Source: Elgaria multicarinata webbii
Taxonomy: Eukaryota > Chordata > Lepidosauria > Squamata > Anguidae
Length of the DNA: 64,000 bases
Direction: 5' to 3'
Assembly: GCF_023053635.1 (NCBI RefSeq)
Contig: NC_086183.1
Span: 29,771,501 to 29,835,500 of the forward strand
The first letter of the stretch is position 1, and every line of letters begins with the position of its first letter. Positions 9,604-19,023 of the stretch are shown piece by piece. The notes below the pieces were generated by a model. That model searched no databases, was not told where the DNA came from, and saw only the letters and a list, made by a program, of their open reading frames with translations. The position numbers and the translations under genes are program-made.

Positions 9604-12600
9604 GGGGTGGAAAAGAGGTACCAATGACTCTCCACCGCGATTCACCAACAGCAGTGCAGCCTTCTCCTATCTTGGCTAGATAGGAGAACTTCCTGACTGT
9701 TAGAGCAGTGTGACAATGGAATCAGTTACCTAGGGAGGTTGTGGGCTCTCCCACACTAGAGGCCTTCAAGAGGCAGCTGGACAACCATCTGTCGGGGATG
9801 CTTTAGGGTGGATTCCTGCATTGAGCAGGGGGTTGGACTCGATGGCCTTGTAGGCCCCTTCCAACTCTGCTATTCTATGATTCTATGATCTACACTACTG
9901 CTTTATAGAGGTATTGAAGTGCACTGATAACTGTCGAAGCATATGACACTCTCCATATACCGCTTTCATGGTGTGATTTCCTGCTTTTTATCCCGCACGA
10001 TCCCAAATGCCACAACCAATGTCGTGGCGTGTCCTACGAGGTATAAATGCACAAGAGGAATATCGCGTTAACATGATGGGATCGTAACGAGTTGATGTAA
10101 GGTGCAGATCTGGTCTTGGGGCACTCCAGATGTGTGGTGGGCCAGCACATCTGGAAGGGGGCACGCTGGGGAGGGGCCGTACTTTCTCAAAGTCATAGAA
10201 TGTCAAAAAGATTAGAGAAATTGATGGGAGGGCAGACCTCTCAACAGCTGTTTGAAAGGACTGCTAGACAGAGCCTCCACGTGCAGGAGCAATCTACCTC
10301 TGAAGACTGGAAGGGAGCACAAACTCAGTGGGAGGGCCACCATTTTCATTCTCTGCCTTGTGAGCTTCCTGGACTCATCTGGCTTTCCACTGTTAGAAAC
10401 CGGATGTCGGGCTGGATGAACCTTTGATCCTATCCAGCAAAGCAATTCCCAAGTTCTAATGGCAGGTTCCTCGTGGGAGGTGAGACTCATAGTGCCTGAA
10501 CTGAGCCTGATCAGTATCTCTGGGTAAGTGCAGAGTGCTCTTCCTCAGCTGTTGAGGAACTGCAGCCAAAACCCATATGGCTGATCGGTGCTACAAATCT
10601 GTGAGCTCCATCAGACGAGTGTTTTATTGCATGCTCATTGCTGGGCACTCACAGATTTTCGTGGGTCCCTCTCCTGACGTCGTCTGCCTCCCACCCCTTC
10701 TAGTCTTCTTTGCATGACAAAAAAACAACAACCCAGTAAATCCAACTTATTTTTAGAGAGTAAAAGTTGCCGCTCTCTCCTGCTGTGTGCAGGAGAAGCA
10801 GTGGGATCAAAACAGCCCACTGAATGGGCCAAGTGCAGGTTGTTTACTTCCTCTTTCAAAAGAGGAAGTAATAAGGGACAAAAGCGGGGGTGGAGAAGTG
10901 CCGGTAAGCAAACGTGATTTTCTCCCCTGTGATTACGATCCATATTCCAGGGGTCAAGAACCTCAGGCTTGTGGCCCCAAATCAAGCCTTCTTAGGGTCT
11001 CAGTCTGCCCCTCCGGAATAACAAAATGTGAAACCAGGTTCAGTCTGGAAGCGCGGCTGCACCCCGTGCATCAACAAAAACGTCTTCCGAAGAACGTTCC
11101 CTGCTCAGTGATCCCGGTCAGTGATGGCGCTAGGCAGCAAGATAAACATGGATCAGTTACAGATCTCAGGTTTACAACACTGCAATAGCAAGGAATTACG
11201 GAGAAAAAGGAGACCAACAAGTGGCATTTCGCTCTCCCTGGTGCCGAGGGAGAGGAGGGCAGCCCCTTACCCTGCAGGCCTTTGGTGGCAAAGTGGACGT
11301 CGATGGGGTGGGACCAGTAAGCCACGTCATCCAACTGGGGGTGGTCGACTTGGGTCTGCCCCTCCCGGAGCCCCGACAGCAGCTTCCAGGCACCACCTGG
11401 CAGAAGGAAGAAGAGAGATGGAGGAGAAGGGGAAAACCTAGTTATCTTGGTTAGGAATATAGGGAGCTGCTTTATAAAGAGTCCAGAGATGTGAAAGCCT
11501 GGAAGGAAACAGGAGAATGAAAATGGGACACACGCAGACACACACACCCTGTTCCTCCCAGCATTTTTCTAAGCCTTCACATCTCTAAGCACCTTTTATC
11601 AGCTTAGGCTGATATACCAACTGCGCCCTTATCTGGACAGATAGCCTAGCTATAGTTATCCATGCTCTGATAACCTCTCGTTTGGATTACTGCAATGCAT
11701 TATACGTGGGGCTGCCTTTGAAAATGGTCCGGAAACTTCAACTGGTACAAAACAGGGCAGCATGGTTACTAACAGGGACTGGCCAGTGAGATCACATCAC
11801 GCCAGTCCTTTTCCAGCTTCATTGGCTGCCAGTCCAGGTCCGGGCCAATTCAAAGTGCTGGTATTAACATTTAAAGCCCTAAACGGCTTGGGGCCAGGCT
11901 ATCTGAATGAATGCCTCCTCCCATATTTACCTGCCCGGACCCTAAGGTCATCCTCAGGGGTCCTTCTCCGCGAGCCCCTGCCAAAGGAAGTGAGGCAGGT
12001 GGCTACCAGGAGGGGGGCCTTCTCTGCTGTGGCACCCCGGTTGTGGAATGAGCTCCCTAAGGAGGTTCGCTTGGCACCTACATTATATTCTTTCAGACGC
12101 CAGGTGAAGACCTTTTTATTCTCCCAGCATTTTAACAGTCTATAAATTAAATTTTAACTTGGTGTTTTAAATTTGTAATTTTGCATTGCTGCTGTTTATA
12201 TCTGGTTGAGCTTTTATATTGTATTTTATATTATGGTTTTATACTGTTGTTTTATACTTTGAATGTTTTTAATTTTGGTGAACCGCCCAGAGAGCTCCGG
12301 CTATTGGGCGGTATAGAAATGTAATAAATAAATAAATAAATCTCTACTCCAGTCAGAAGTTTAGTCTGTCACATAGCCGAGGGAAGCTTGGAGGATGGCA
12401 ACCAGGGAGAGGGCCTTTTCGGTGGTGGCCCCCCAATTGCGGAACGATCTCCCCGATGAGGCTCGCCTGGCGCCGACATTGTTATCTTTTCGGTGCCAAG
12501 TCAAGATTTTTCTCTTCTCCCAGGCATTTATTTATTTATTACACTTATATACCGCCCCCATAGCCAGGGCTCTCTGGGCGGTTTACAGAAATTCTAAAAT

Positions 12601-15600
12601 TAAGATAAAAACAAGTATACAAAATTTAAAATTCTAAAACACAGAACATACACACATAAAGCATAAAAAACGGTTAAAAAACTAAACTAAATTTAACAGC
12701 ATTTAACAATGCTAACTTTGTTTGTTTTTTAACGGACCCCAGAACTGTTGTTTTTAAATGGAGACCGTTGTTTCTATACTGATGTTTTTATGTTTTTGAT
12801 GGTTTTAAATTTTGCATACTTGTTAATGTTCGCTGTTTTTAACTTTTGTAAACTGCCCAGAGAGCTTCGGCGATGGGGCGGTATATAAATGTAATAAATA
12901 AATAAATAGCCATCAGTCAATGTGCTCTAGTTGCTCTCATACCAGAAGCCTCTTATACAAAGGCCTTATATAAATCTATGGTGCAACTTGAGTCCAGGGT
13001 AAACTTGGGTTCCAGTCGTCACACCTAGAAAAGGATAGCGTAGAGTTGGAAAAAGCGCAAGAAAAGGGCAATCAAAATGATCAAGGAAAGTTGTGACCTT
13101 TCCTCACTCCCGAATGAGGAAAGGTCACAACTTTTGGGGACTGTTTAGCTTAGAAAAAAGGTGAGCAAGCGGAGGCATGACAGAGGTGTACAAAATGACG
13201 CATGGTGCAGAGAAAGTGGACAAGGGAGACATTTTTCTCCCTCTCCCATAATGTTAGAATCCAGTGGGGTCATCCCCTGAAGTTCATCTGTGGGAGATTC
13301 AGGACAGATGAAAGGAAGGACTTCTTTGAACAGTGCATAGTTTATTAACAGGGACTGGTCGGCGAGATCACATTACGCCAGTCCTTTTACAACTTCATTG
13401 GCTGCCAGTCCAGGTCCGGGCCCAATTCAAAGTGCTGGTATTGACATTTAAAGCCCTAAACGGTTTGGGGTCAGGTTATCTGAAGGAACGCCTCCTCCCA
13501 TATGTACCTACCCGGACCTTAAGATCATCTACAGGGGCCCTTCTCCGTGAGTCCCTGCCAAAGGAAGTGAGGCAGGTGGCTACTAGGAGGAGGGCTTTCT
13601 CCGCTGTGGCACCCCAGTTGTGGAACGAGCTCCCCAGAGAGGTCCGCCTGGCGCCTACACTGTACTGCTTTCGTCGCCAGCTGAAGACCCTTTTATTCAC
13701 TCAGTATTTTAACACTTAATTTTAACTTAAATTTAAATTTTACTGTTTTAACTCTGTATTTTAATCTTATATCAACTTTGCTGTGTGGTTTTATCCTGGT
13801 TGCGCTTTTTATACTGTATTTCGTAATTGTGTTTTAAACTGTTGAGTGTTTTACTGTGGTTTTAATTTTTGTGAACCGCCCAGAGAGCTTCGGCTATTGG
13901 GCGGTATAAAAATGTAATAAATAAATAAATAAATAAATAATAGTTAAATTATCTGATTTGCTATCACAAGAAGTAGCGACAGCCACCAATTTGGACAGCT
14001 TTGAGAGCGGATTAGACAGATTCACGGAGAAGGCTATCAATGGCTATTAGTATGCATCTGTATACCAGATGCTGCGGGGAACATGGGTGGGAGGGTGTTC
14101 TTGCATTCGTGTCCTGGTTGTGGGTTTCTCGCAGGCAGCTGGTCGGGTACTGTGTGAACAGAATGCTGGGCTAGACGGACCCTTTGTCTGATCCAGCTGG
14201 GCTTTCATGTTCCATTCTCCAGGTCAACACGGCAGCTTCTGCATGCAAAGAGGATGCTTGGAGCCCTCCTCTTAGAGGAGAAAGATAAGGAAACTGTGCA
14301 GCACTCAGAAGCCTTCTGTAACTGTGACAGCGAGTAAGGGCCGTGACTCAATTTGTAAAAGCAAGAGATTCCAGGGCGGTTAAACCTGAGCTGAAACTCT
14401 CAAGCCATTCCTCTGCGTGCACTGGATGTTGGGAGGCCTTGCAAGCCCTGGATCTACCAGACCTAACGAGGAAACACTCTTATTGACCTTTTGAAGAAAG
14501 AGAGCCTCAGTTCAGACAACCCGTTAGTCAACACAATGTGAAAACTCCACTCAACAGTTGAGTTTTTAAGGGGTTCTCCCCACACAACATGTTCTAAGTC
14601 CACTGTTGTGTGACTGCGGGCTACCATGGAGTTGAGTAAAATCCATCGTGACGTTTGATTGACAGTTCCTCCGCCCTTTCTCCTAGCCTGGTACTCCTGA
14701 TGGTATCCCATCAGCTACTGCTGGGAAAAAAAAAACAATCCCGGCAGCTCTCCTAGAGCAGTACTCGCTCATTTTGCCGCTCTTGCCAAGGAACTCTGTA
14801 GCCAGTGGGAAAAGTCAACTCAGCGCAATGGAAAACTCCACGGAGCCTGCCACACAACACGCAACACAACAGTTGTGCAGGAACTCTCCTCTGCATTGGC
14901 GTTCCAAAAATCTCCATAGTTGCGTGGAGTTTTCCTGCCAGAACACATTTCTCGACGGTGGTATAAAAACTCCACCGTGGAGTTCTAAAGCCACCGTTGA
15001 GGAATGTGTTTACTGAACTGAGCCAGAGTCTAGAGAACAGGGGTGGGCAACTGCACTGGCTGCCTATTCGCTACCGGGCCAGGTTTAAGGTTCTTGTACT
15101 TGTGTACAAAGCCCTAAACAACTTGAGACCAGGATACCTGAGAGAGCCACTGAGGTCATCTGAGGGCCTGCTCCTGGTGGTTCCACCTAGATCCATCCTC
15201 CGATTGGAATCCACCAGGGGAAGAGCCTTCAGCGTGGTGGCCCCGCTCCTGTGGAATTCCCTGCCTCTAGAGGTCAGGCAGGCTCCGACCTTGTACTCCT
15301 TTCGGCGCTTCCTGAAAACATCTTTATTCCAAGAAGCCTTTCTTTAACATGCAGCCTTGGATTTCTGATTTTTGCTTCTTTTTAAATTTTGTTTTAACTG
15401 TTTTTATTCTGTTTTTATTTTCATTTTAACTTGTACACCGCTCTGAAATTTTTCAATGGGGAGCGGTATATAAATATTCTAAATAAAATAAATAAATAAA
15501 CTTGCAGCCCTCCAGATGTTTTGGCCTACAACTTCCCTTCAGCGCTAGCCAGCAGAGACAGTGGTGATGGATGAGAGAAGCTGTACTCCAAGGCATTTAG

Positions 15601-15916
15601 AGGACACCAGGTTGGGGAAAGCAATTTTGCACAAAGATGATGGCTGGAGACTGGGCCTGAGGCTCTCTGCAGGCGCTGCCCTCTGGACTGCAGCTCTTCA
15701 CCCCACCCCCCTGTCTCCACTCAAACCCACAAGACCCAATTCCCCCTCTCAGGACGAAGGGCAAACCCCAAGCCTCCCCCCCTCCCCGTTTCGACATGGC
15801 AACGTTCAGACCATACTGCTCCACCAACCTGTATGGATCCCCCATTTGCAAAAAAGGCTGCTGCTGGGGAATCCGCTGGCTCCCACGATCTGACCAATGA
15901 TGTGGACTTCAGCCAT
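7088..15916 (-). CDS. B9D2: B9 domain-containing protein 2 (three coding exons)
   Basis: B9D2 (MKSR2) is a C2-like B9-domain protein of the MKS complex at the ciliary transition zone, partner of B9D1 and MKS1. Coding exons are 15829-15916 (start [16 protein letters not shown]), 11271-11396 ([31 protein letters not shown]) and 7088-7402 ([31 protein letters not shown], and NFDRYGVEC just before the stop). All junctions are GT-AG and phases fit (1 and 1). The conserved length would be 175 residues, the usual family length, and the match to remembered human B9D2 is close throughout. One oddity: exon 3 is 315 nt where 314 is needed. A C run (plus strand GGG, 7174-7176) has one base more than the conserved frame allows, so read literally the protein ends at 7110 after about 168 residues with a changed tail. 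Introns of about 4.4 and 3.9 kb hold repeats only. The poly(A) signal is uncertain; candidates on the minus strand lie at 6551-6556 (ATTAAA) and 6208-6213 (AATAAA). Confidence 0.96.
7445..7484. repeat. (TTA)n microsatellite
   Basis: About 13 TTA units within the last B9D2 intron, 43 bases from the exon 3 acceptor on the genomic map; a purine-rich tract (7545-7610) follows. Confidence 0.95.
7703..7960. mobile_element. Inverted-repeat element carrying an L2 tail
   Basis: The arms 7703-7723 and 7940-7960 (AGTGCTGTCCATACTTAAAA and its complement) match at 20 of 21 positions. Inside lie a 17-bp perfect hairpin (7738-7754 with 7766-7782) and an L2 3' tail. It looks like a small MITE into which the L2 end was inserted. 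Confidence 0.6.
7783..7935 (+). repeat. L2 LINE 3' tail
   Basis: GTGAACCGCCCAGAGAGC, GGCTATTGGGCGGTACAG and ATGTAATAAATAAATAAA, the L2 terminus that recurs through the window. Confidence 0.9.
7968..8072. mobile_element. hAT MITE (CAGCCTTCC family), short copy
   Basis: The ends CAACCTTCCTCAACC and GAGGAAGGCTG are flanked by a perfect 8-bp duplication TTATAGAA (7960-7967, 8073-8080). It is shorter at the hairpin centre than the 2882 copy. Confidence 0.9.
8077..8335 (-). repeat. CR1 LINE, 3' fragment
   Basis: On the plus strand it begins ATAGAAGCATAGAATAGTAG and includes CCTCCCTAGGTCATTGG and TTTTTCCTGATGTCCAGC. On the minus strand this is the end of ORF2 (VRQWNQ-type region) and the 3' UTR. 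Confidence 0.9.
8336..9556. other. B9D2 intron sequence, mostly unassigned
   Basis: It holds a MITE-end resemblance at 8440-8480 (GGCTGGTGGCTCAGATG), a CORE-SINE tail near 8715-8790 (CTTACAGGGTTGTTAGG) and a G run at 9359-9378. No exon recognised. Confidence 0.5.
9557..9603. repeat. (ATT)n microsatellite
   Basis: About 15 ATT units inside the B9D2 intron. Confidence 0.95.
9680..9890 (+). repeat. CR1 LINE, 3' end
   Basis: It runs from GAGAACTTCCTGACTGTTAG to TCTATGATTCTATGA and includes CCTCCCACACTAGAGG-like sequence. 5' truncated within the last part of ORF2. Confidence 0.9.
9891..11270. other. B9D2 intron sequence, mostly unassigned
   Basis: It starts with a MITE end (GATCTACACTACTGC, also seen at 16847), then a worn CAGCCTTCC-family arm near 10113-10155. 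The rest showed no exon or clear repeat. Confidence 0.45.
11271..11396 (-). CDS. B9D2: B9D2 middle coding exon
   Basis: 126 nt. Acceptor TGCCAG at its 5' side (11397-11402) and donor CAGG|GTAAGG at 11270. It codes the central B9-domain strands, including REGQTQVD and [15 protein letters not shown], nearly identical to mammalian B9D2. Confidence 0.96.
11600..12341 (+). repeat. L2 LINE, 5'-truncated
   Basis: It codes the L2 ORF2 C-terminus ([54 protein letters not shown]). It then runs into the standard tail with GGCGGTATAGAAATG and an AATA repeat. Confidence 0.92.
12380..12908 (+). repeat. L2 LINE, second subfamily, interrupted
   Basis: The C-terminal code ([20 protein letters not shown]) runs to 12530 and resumes at 12704 into its tail (AACTGCCCAGAGAGCTTCGG, GGCGGTATATAAATG). 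The interruption is another L2 tail in the opposite direction. Confidence 0.88.
12531..12703 (-). repeat. L2 3' tail inserted in another L2
   Basis: An ATTTATTTATTACACTTATA start and a GGCTCTCTGGGCGGTTTAC block mark an L2 end on the minus strand. The direct repeat GCATTTA stands on both sides, a 7-bp target duplication. Confidence 0.85.
12950..14203 (+). repeat. CR1-group LINE (second subfamily) split by an L2
   Basis: Left part 12950-13331 (GAAAAAGCGCAAGAAAAGGG, to AGGAAGGACTTCTTTGAACA), right part 13946-14203 (GGACAGCTTTGAGAGCGG to GACCCTTTGTCTGATCCAGC). An L2 copy sits between, with ATAGTT repeated at both joints. The left part includes a 20-bp hairpin (13087-13134). Confidence 0.85.
13333..13945 (+). 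repeat. L2 LINE, 5'-truncated
   Basis: Open frame of 128 codons (13333-13719) coding [20 protein letters not shown] to [13 protein letters not shown], the L2 ORF2 C-terminus, then the standard tail. It is the best-preserved L2 C-terminus in the window. Confidence 0.93.
14509..15018. mobile_element. Non-autonomous DNA transposon (CTCAGTTCAGACAAC ends)
   Basis: The left end CTCAGTTCAGACAAC and the right end TTTACTGAACTGAG are inverted, with about 510 bp between. Its interior has many copies of GGAGTTTT/AAAACTCC and CAACAGTTGAG. The ends resemble the CCCTGTTCAGACA family. No coding capacity. Confidence 0.65.
15045..15500 (+). repeat. L2 LINE, 3' part
   Basis: It codes [20 protein letters not shown] to [14 protein letters not shown], then a tail ending GGGGAGCGGTATATAAATAT and AAATAAAATAAATAAATAAA. 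Same subfamily as the copies at 17903 and 42453. Confidence 0.92.
15501..15616. mobile_element. hAT MITE (CAGCCTTCC family), worn
   Basis: GCCCTCCAGATGTTTTGG, CCTACAACTTCCC and, on the far arm, GACACCAGGTTGGGGAAAGC. It lies about 210 bp downstream (intron side) of the B9D2 start exon. Confidence 0.7.
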
Positions 15917-15920
15917 GGGC
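15829..15920 (-). CDS. B9D2: B9D2 exon with start codon
   Basis: The acceptor CTGCAG lies just upstream (15921-15926) and is followed by GCCC and the ATG at 15914-15916. The exon codes 29 residues plus one base, ending WGIHT, and the donor AG|GTTGG is at 15828. The ATG is in good context (GCCCATGG) and matches the conserved MAEVH start of the family. Confidence 0.95.
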
Positions 15921-16140
15921 CTGCAGAGGGAAGGAAAAAAAACACGGAGAAAGGAGTCACTGAGTCAAGGGCCACTGGGTTCCAGATCACTTGACAGAGG
16001 CTTTGCTTTGCTAAGCTTTTAACTGCCCCGCTAATACGCATAGCTTGTGCAGGTACTACGTCTTCAAAATCAAACTTTTGCGCCAGAATAATACCGTGAC
16101 CTGCGTGCAAAGTTGCCGTTTGCACCACAGGTGGTCTACT

Positions 16141-16250
16141 TGTGGGTCTCCGGATATTGCTGGACTGCAACCCCCAACATCTAGCACCATTGTCTGTTCT
16201 GGCTAGGGCTGATGGAAGTTGCAGTGAAACATCTGGAGGGCCAGATGTTG
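16141..16250. mobile_element. hAT MITE (CAGCCTTCC family), very worn
   Basis: GGACTGCAACCCCCAACATC and GAAACATCTGGAGGGCCAG are the two arms; ends are lost. Confidence 0.55.
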
Positions 16251-16252
16251 TT

Positions 16253-16503
16253 CATAAGAACGTGAGAAAAGAGCCCTGCTGGATCAGACCAAGGGTCCAT
16301 CTCGCCCAGCATTCTGTTCACACAGCGGCCAACCAGCTGCCCACAGGAAACCCCCGAGCAGGACATGAGTGTAACAGCATAACCCTCCTGCCCATGTTTC
16401 CACGGTGTGCAGAGGCATACTGCTCCTGATACTGGAAGCAGCACATGGCCATCAGGACTAGTGGCCATCAATATCCTCCATGAATTTGTTCGACCCCCCA
16501 CCC
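16253..16503 (-). repeat. CR1-group LINE (second subfamily), 3' fragment
   Basis: AGAGCCCTGCTGGATCAGAC, CCAGCATTCTGTTCACACAG and GCCATCAGGACTAGTGGCCA on the plus strand are the reverse of the 3' UTR. Confidence 0.85.
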
Positions 16504-16611
16504 CTGACCTCTGCAACAGGCACCGCTGGAGGCTCTGCTAGGTGCTCACACGCTCTAAGCGCCATCCTTGCTTACATGCTACCGCACTTTCTTTGCACAC
16601 TCAGGATTGCA

Positions 16612-17092
16612 TAGGGTGACCCTATGAAAAGGAGGACCGGGCTCCTGTATCTTTAACAGTTGTATTGAAAAGGGAATTTCAGCAGGGGTCATTTGTATAT
16701 ATGGGGAACCTGGGGAAATTTCCTCTTCATCACAACAGTTAAAGCTGCAGATGCCCTGCCCTCTTTTAAATCTGGTCACTCTAGCATAGCTCCTGCAGCT
16801 TTAACTGTTGTGATGAAGAGGGAATTTCACCGGGGGGGGGGGGGGGATCTACACTACTGGTTGTAAAGCGCTTTAAAGCACTTTGAAAACGTTTTGAAAC
16901 TTGTATATGCAGTGTGTCCTGGGCCCCAACAGTTGTCAAAACTGATTTAAAGCACTTTAAAGCGCTTTAAAGCAGTAGTGTAGATCCCCCCCAGGTTCTC
17001 CATCTATACAAACGACACCTGCTGAAATTCCCTTTTCTATGCAACTGTAAAAGATACAGGAGCCCTGTCCTCCTTTTCATAGGGTCACCCTA
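16612..17092. mobile_element. hAT MITE (TAGGGTGACC ends) hosting a second MITE
   Basis: TAGGGTGACCCTATGAAAAG and its complement CTTTTCATAGGGTCACCCTA form the ends. A perfect 8-bp duplication GGATTGCA flanks it (16604-16611, 17093-17100). A different palindromic element fills 16832-16992. Confidence 0.93.
16832..16992. mobile_element. Nested palindromic MITE (GGGGGATCTACACTACTG ends)
   Basis: The arms GATCTACACTACTGG and CAGTAGTGTAGATC continue into AAAGCGCTTTAAAGCACTTT on both sides. It is bounded by G and C runs, splits the host MITE cleanly, and leaves no readable target duplication. Confidence 0.8.
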
Positions 17093-17159
17093 GGATTGCA
17101 TCCACACATATTCACCATCTATCCCAGCCAATCCTAATGTGGTCATTGGCTGAACTGCA

Positions 17160-17245
17160 TCCTCCAGAACATAGCTGGCCGGGGAATTATGGGAGTTGTA
17201 GTCCCACCCATCTGCAGGGCACTAAGTTGGGGAAGGCTGACCCAG
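17160..17245. mobile_element. hAT MITE (CAGCCTTCC family), part
   Basis: GGGAGTTGTAGTCCCACC and GCACTAAGTTGGGGAAGGCT are one arm with the end; the other arm is mostly lost. Confidence 0.6.
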
Positions 17246-17595
17246 AGATTTGATTTAGCTAGCATTTTAAAACTTATTTTATTTAGCACAGCTTATTAGT
17301 TATGGATGGACTAACCTCTCCCCTTCATAGCCATCACCACATCCCGCGTCAAGCCCCTGAACGTGGAGGTTCTGTTTACACGCAACCCACCCCTCCCCGA
17401 GCCTTTCCCCCTTTGCACACCCGCCCTCGCCATCCAATGGCTGAGATGCACCCACACCACCCTTCAGTTTCCACGCGTTCTGATTTGCACCGATAAAGAA
17501 AGCGGGGTTGAGACGGCTGCGCCCCATTCACACGTGCAAACGACACGGGAGCGCGCCCCTCCAACTGCGCACGCGCACGCCATCCCTTTCCTTAC

Positions 17596-17670
17596 CTGCA
17601 CCTCCAGAGGGTTCAGCGACGTGAGGTCTTCAGAACCCCGCAACACTGTCCTCACTGGCTCCTGGGCCCC
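17596..17670 (-). other. B9D2: Probable 5' UTR exon of B9D2
   Basis: On the minus strand GGAGGTGCAG is followed by GTAAGG (17590-17595), a consensus donor. No ATG-led reading frame joins in frame to the coding exon, so this fits the non-coding first exon that B9D2 has in mammals. The 3' edge is supported by the donor; the 5' edge (start site) is a guess placed just below the X-box. Confidence 0.6.
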
Positions 17671-17671
17671 G

Positions 17672-17685
17672 GTTGCCGCGGCAAC
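17672..17685. promoter_or_regulatory. RFX X-box in the B9D2 promoter
   Basis: GTTGCCGCGGCAAC is a perfect 14-bp palindrome fitting the RFX X-box (GTTGCC, 0-3 bases, GGYAAC). It lies about 75 bp upstream of the donor of the presumed first exon, within CpG-rich sequence. RFX2/RFX3 control of transition-zone genes is well established, so ciliary regulation of B9D2 is a strong inference. Confidence 0.85.
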
Positions 17686-17714
17686 CTGGAAGCCACGCCC
17701 AGCACGAGAATCTG

Positions 17715-17719
17715 ATTGG
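17715..17719 (-). promoter_or_regulatory. CCAAT box upstream of B9D2
   Basis: ATTGG on the plus strand reads AACCAATCAGA on the minus strand, a good NF-Y site about 30 bp upstream of the X-box. An NF-Y site beside an X-box is a common pairing. It is a short motif, so chance occurrence is possible. Confidence 0.5.
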
Positions 17720-17902
17720 TTAATTGATAGAAAGGGAGGCTGTCCCACCTGGGGGGTGGGGAGAAAAGTGTAAGGGGAAGAGGAAGGCTGGCGCCGCCAT
17801 CTTAAGTGAGGCAACAAAAGTCACGATCTTGGCTATAGAGATAGAAAAAAGGGTAGAGTGACACATCATCGAAATCCTTGTCGATGCTTCTGGCTTAAAA
17901 AT

Positions 17903-19016
17903 GCATTTATTTATTTAGAATATTTATATACCGCTCCCCATTGAAAAATTTCGGAGCGGTGTACAATGTAAAATGAAAATAAAAACAGAATAAAAACAGT
18001 TAAAACAAAATTTAAAAGAAGCAATAACAGTAATCCAAGGCTGCATGTTAGAGAAAGGCTTCTTGGAATAAAGACGTTTTCAGGAGGCGCCGAAAGGAGT
18101 ACAAGGTTGGCGCCTGCCTGACCTCCAGAGGCAGGGAGTTCCACAGGAGGGGGGCCACCACGCTGAAGGCTCTTCCCCTGGTGGATTCCAATCGGAGGAT
18201 GGATCTAGGTGGAACCACCAGGAGCAGGCCCTCGGATGACCTCAGTGACCGGGCAGGTTGGGAAGGGAGAAGGCGCTCTCTCTCTCAGGTATCCTGGTCC
18301 CAAGTTGTTTAGGGCTTTGTACACAAGTACAAGAACCTTAAACCTGGCCCGGTAGCGAATAGGCAGCCAGTGCAGTTCCCTCAGCAGAGGAGTTACATGC
18401 TGGAAAGGGGCAGCTCCAGACAGCAGCCGAGCTGCAGCCTTCCACACTAGCTCCAGCTTCCGGAGCAGCTTCAAGAGCAGCCCCACATAAAGCGCGTTGC
18501 AGTAATCCAATCTTGAGGTTACCAATGCCTGTACCACCGTGGCCAAGCTATCCCTGTCCAGGAGAGGCCGTAGTTGGCGAACCAACACAAGATGGTAAAA
18601 GGCACTCCGAGTCGTGGTGGCTACTTGAGCCTCCAACGACAGAAATGGGTCTAAGAGTACCCCCAAACTACGAACCTGTTCTTTCAGAGGCAGAGCAACC
18701 CCATCCAGAACAGGCAATGAGCCTGTCTCCCGGACTCGGGAACCACTCACCCACAGGGCTTCCGTCTTGCCAGGATTCAGTCTCAGTTTATTGGCCCTCA
18801 TCCAGCCCATTACTGAGTCTAGGCACTGGTCCAGGACCTGCCCAGCCTCACCTGATTCAGTTGTCACAGGGAGATAGAGCTGCGTGTCATCAGCGTATTG
18901 ATGGCATTTAGCTCCAAATCTCCTAATGACCGCTCCCAACGGCTTCATATAGATGTTAAATAACATTGGGGACAAGATGGTGCCCTGCGGCATTGCTTTC
19001 CCACTTCTAGTGCAAA
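17903..19016 (-). repeat. L2 LINE with part of the reverse transcriptase
   Basis: The minus strand codes GTILSPMLFNIYMKPLGAV, then QYADDTQLYLPV (the YADD catalytic box), KLRLNPGKTEALWVSGS and [13 protein letters not shown]. The ORF2 C-terminal part and the tail follow. GCATTTA stands at both edges (17903-17909, 19017-19023) as a target duplication, so this is one 5'-truncated insertion. The frame is open from RT to about 18205. Confidence 0.93.
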
Positions 19017-19023
19017 GCATTTA

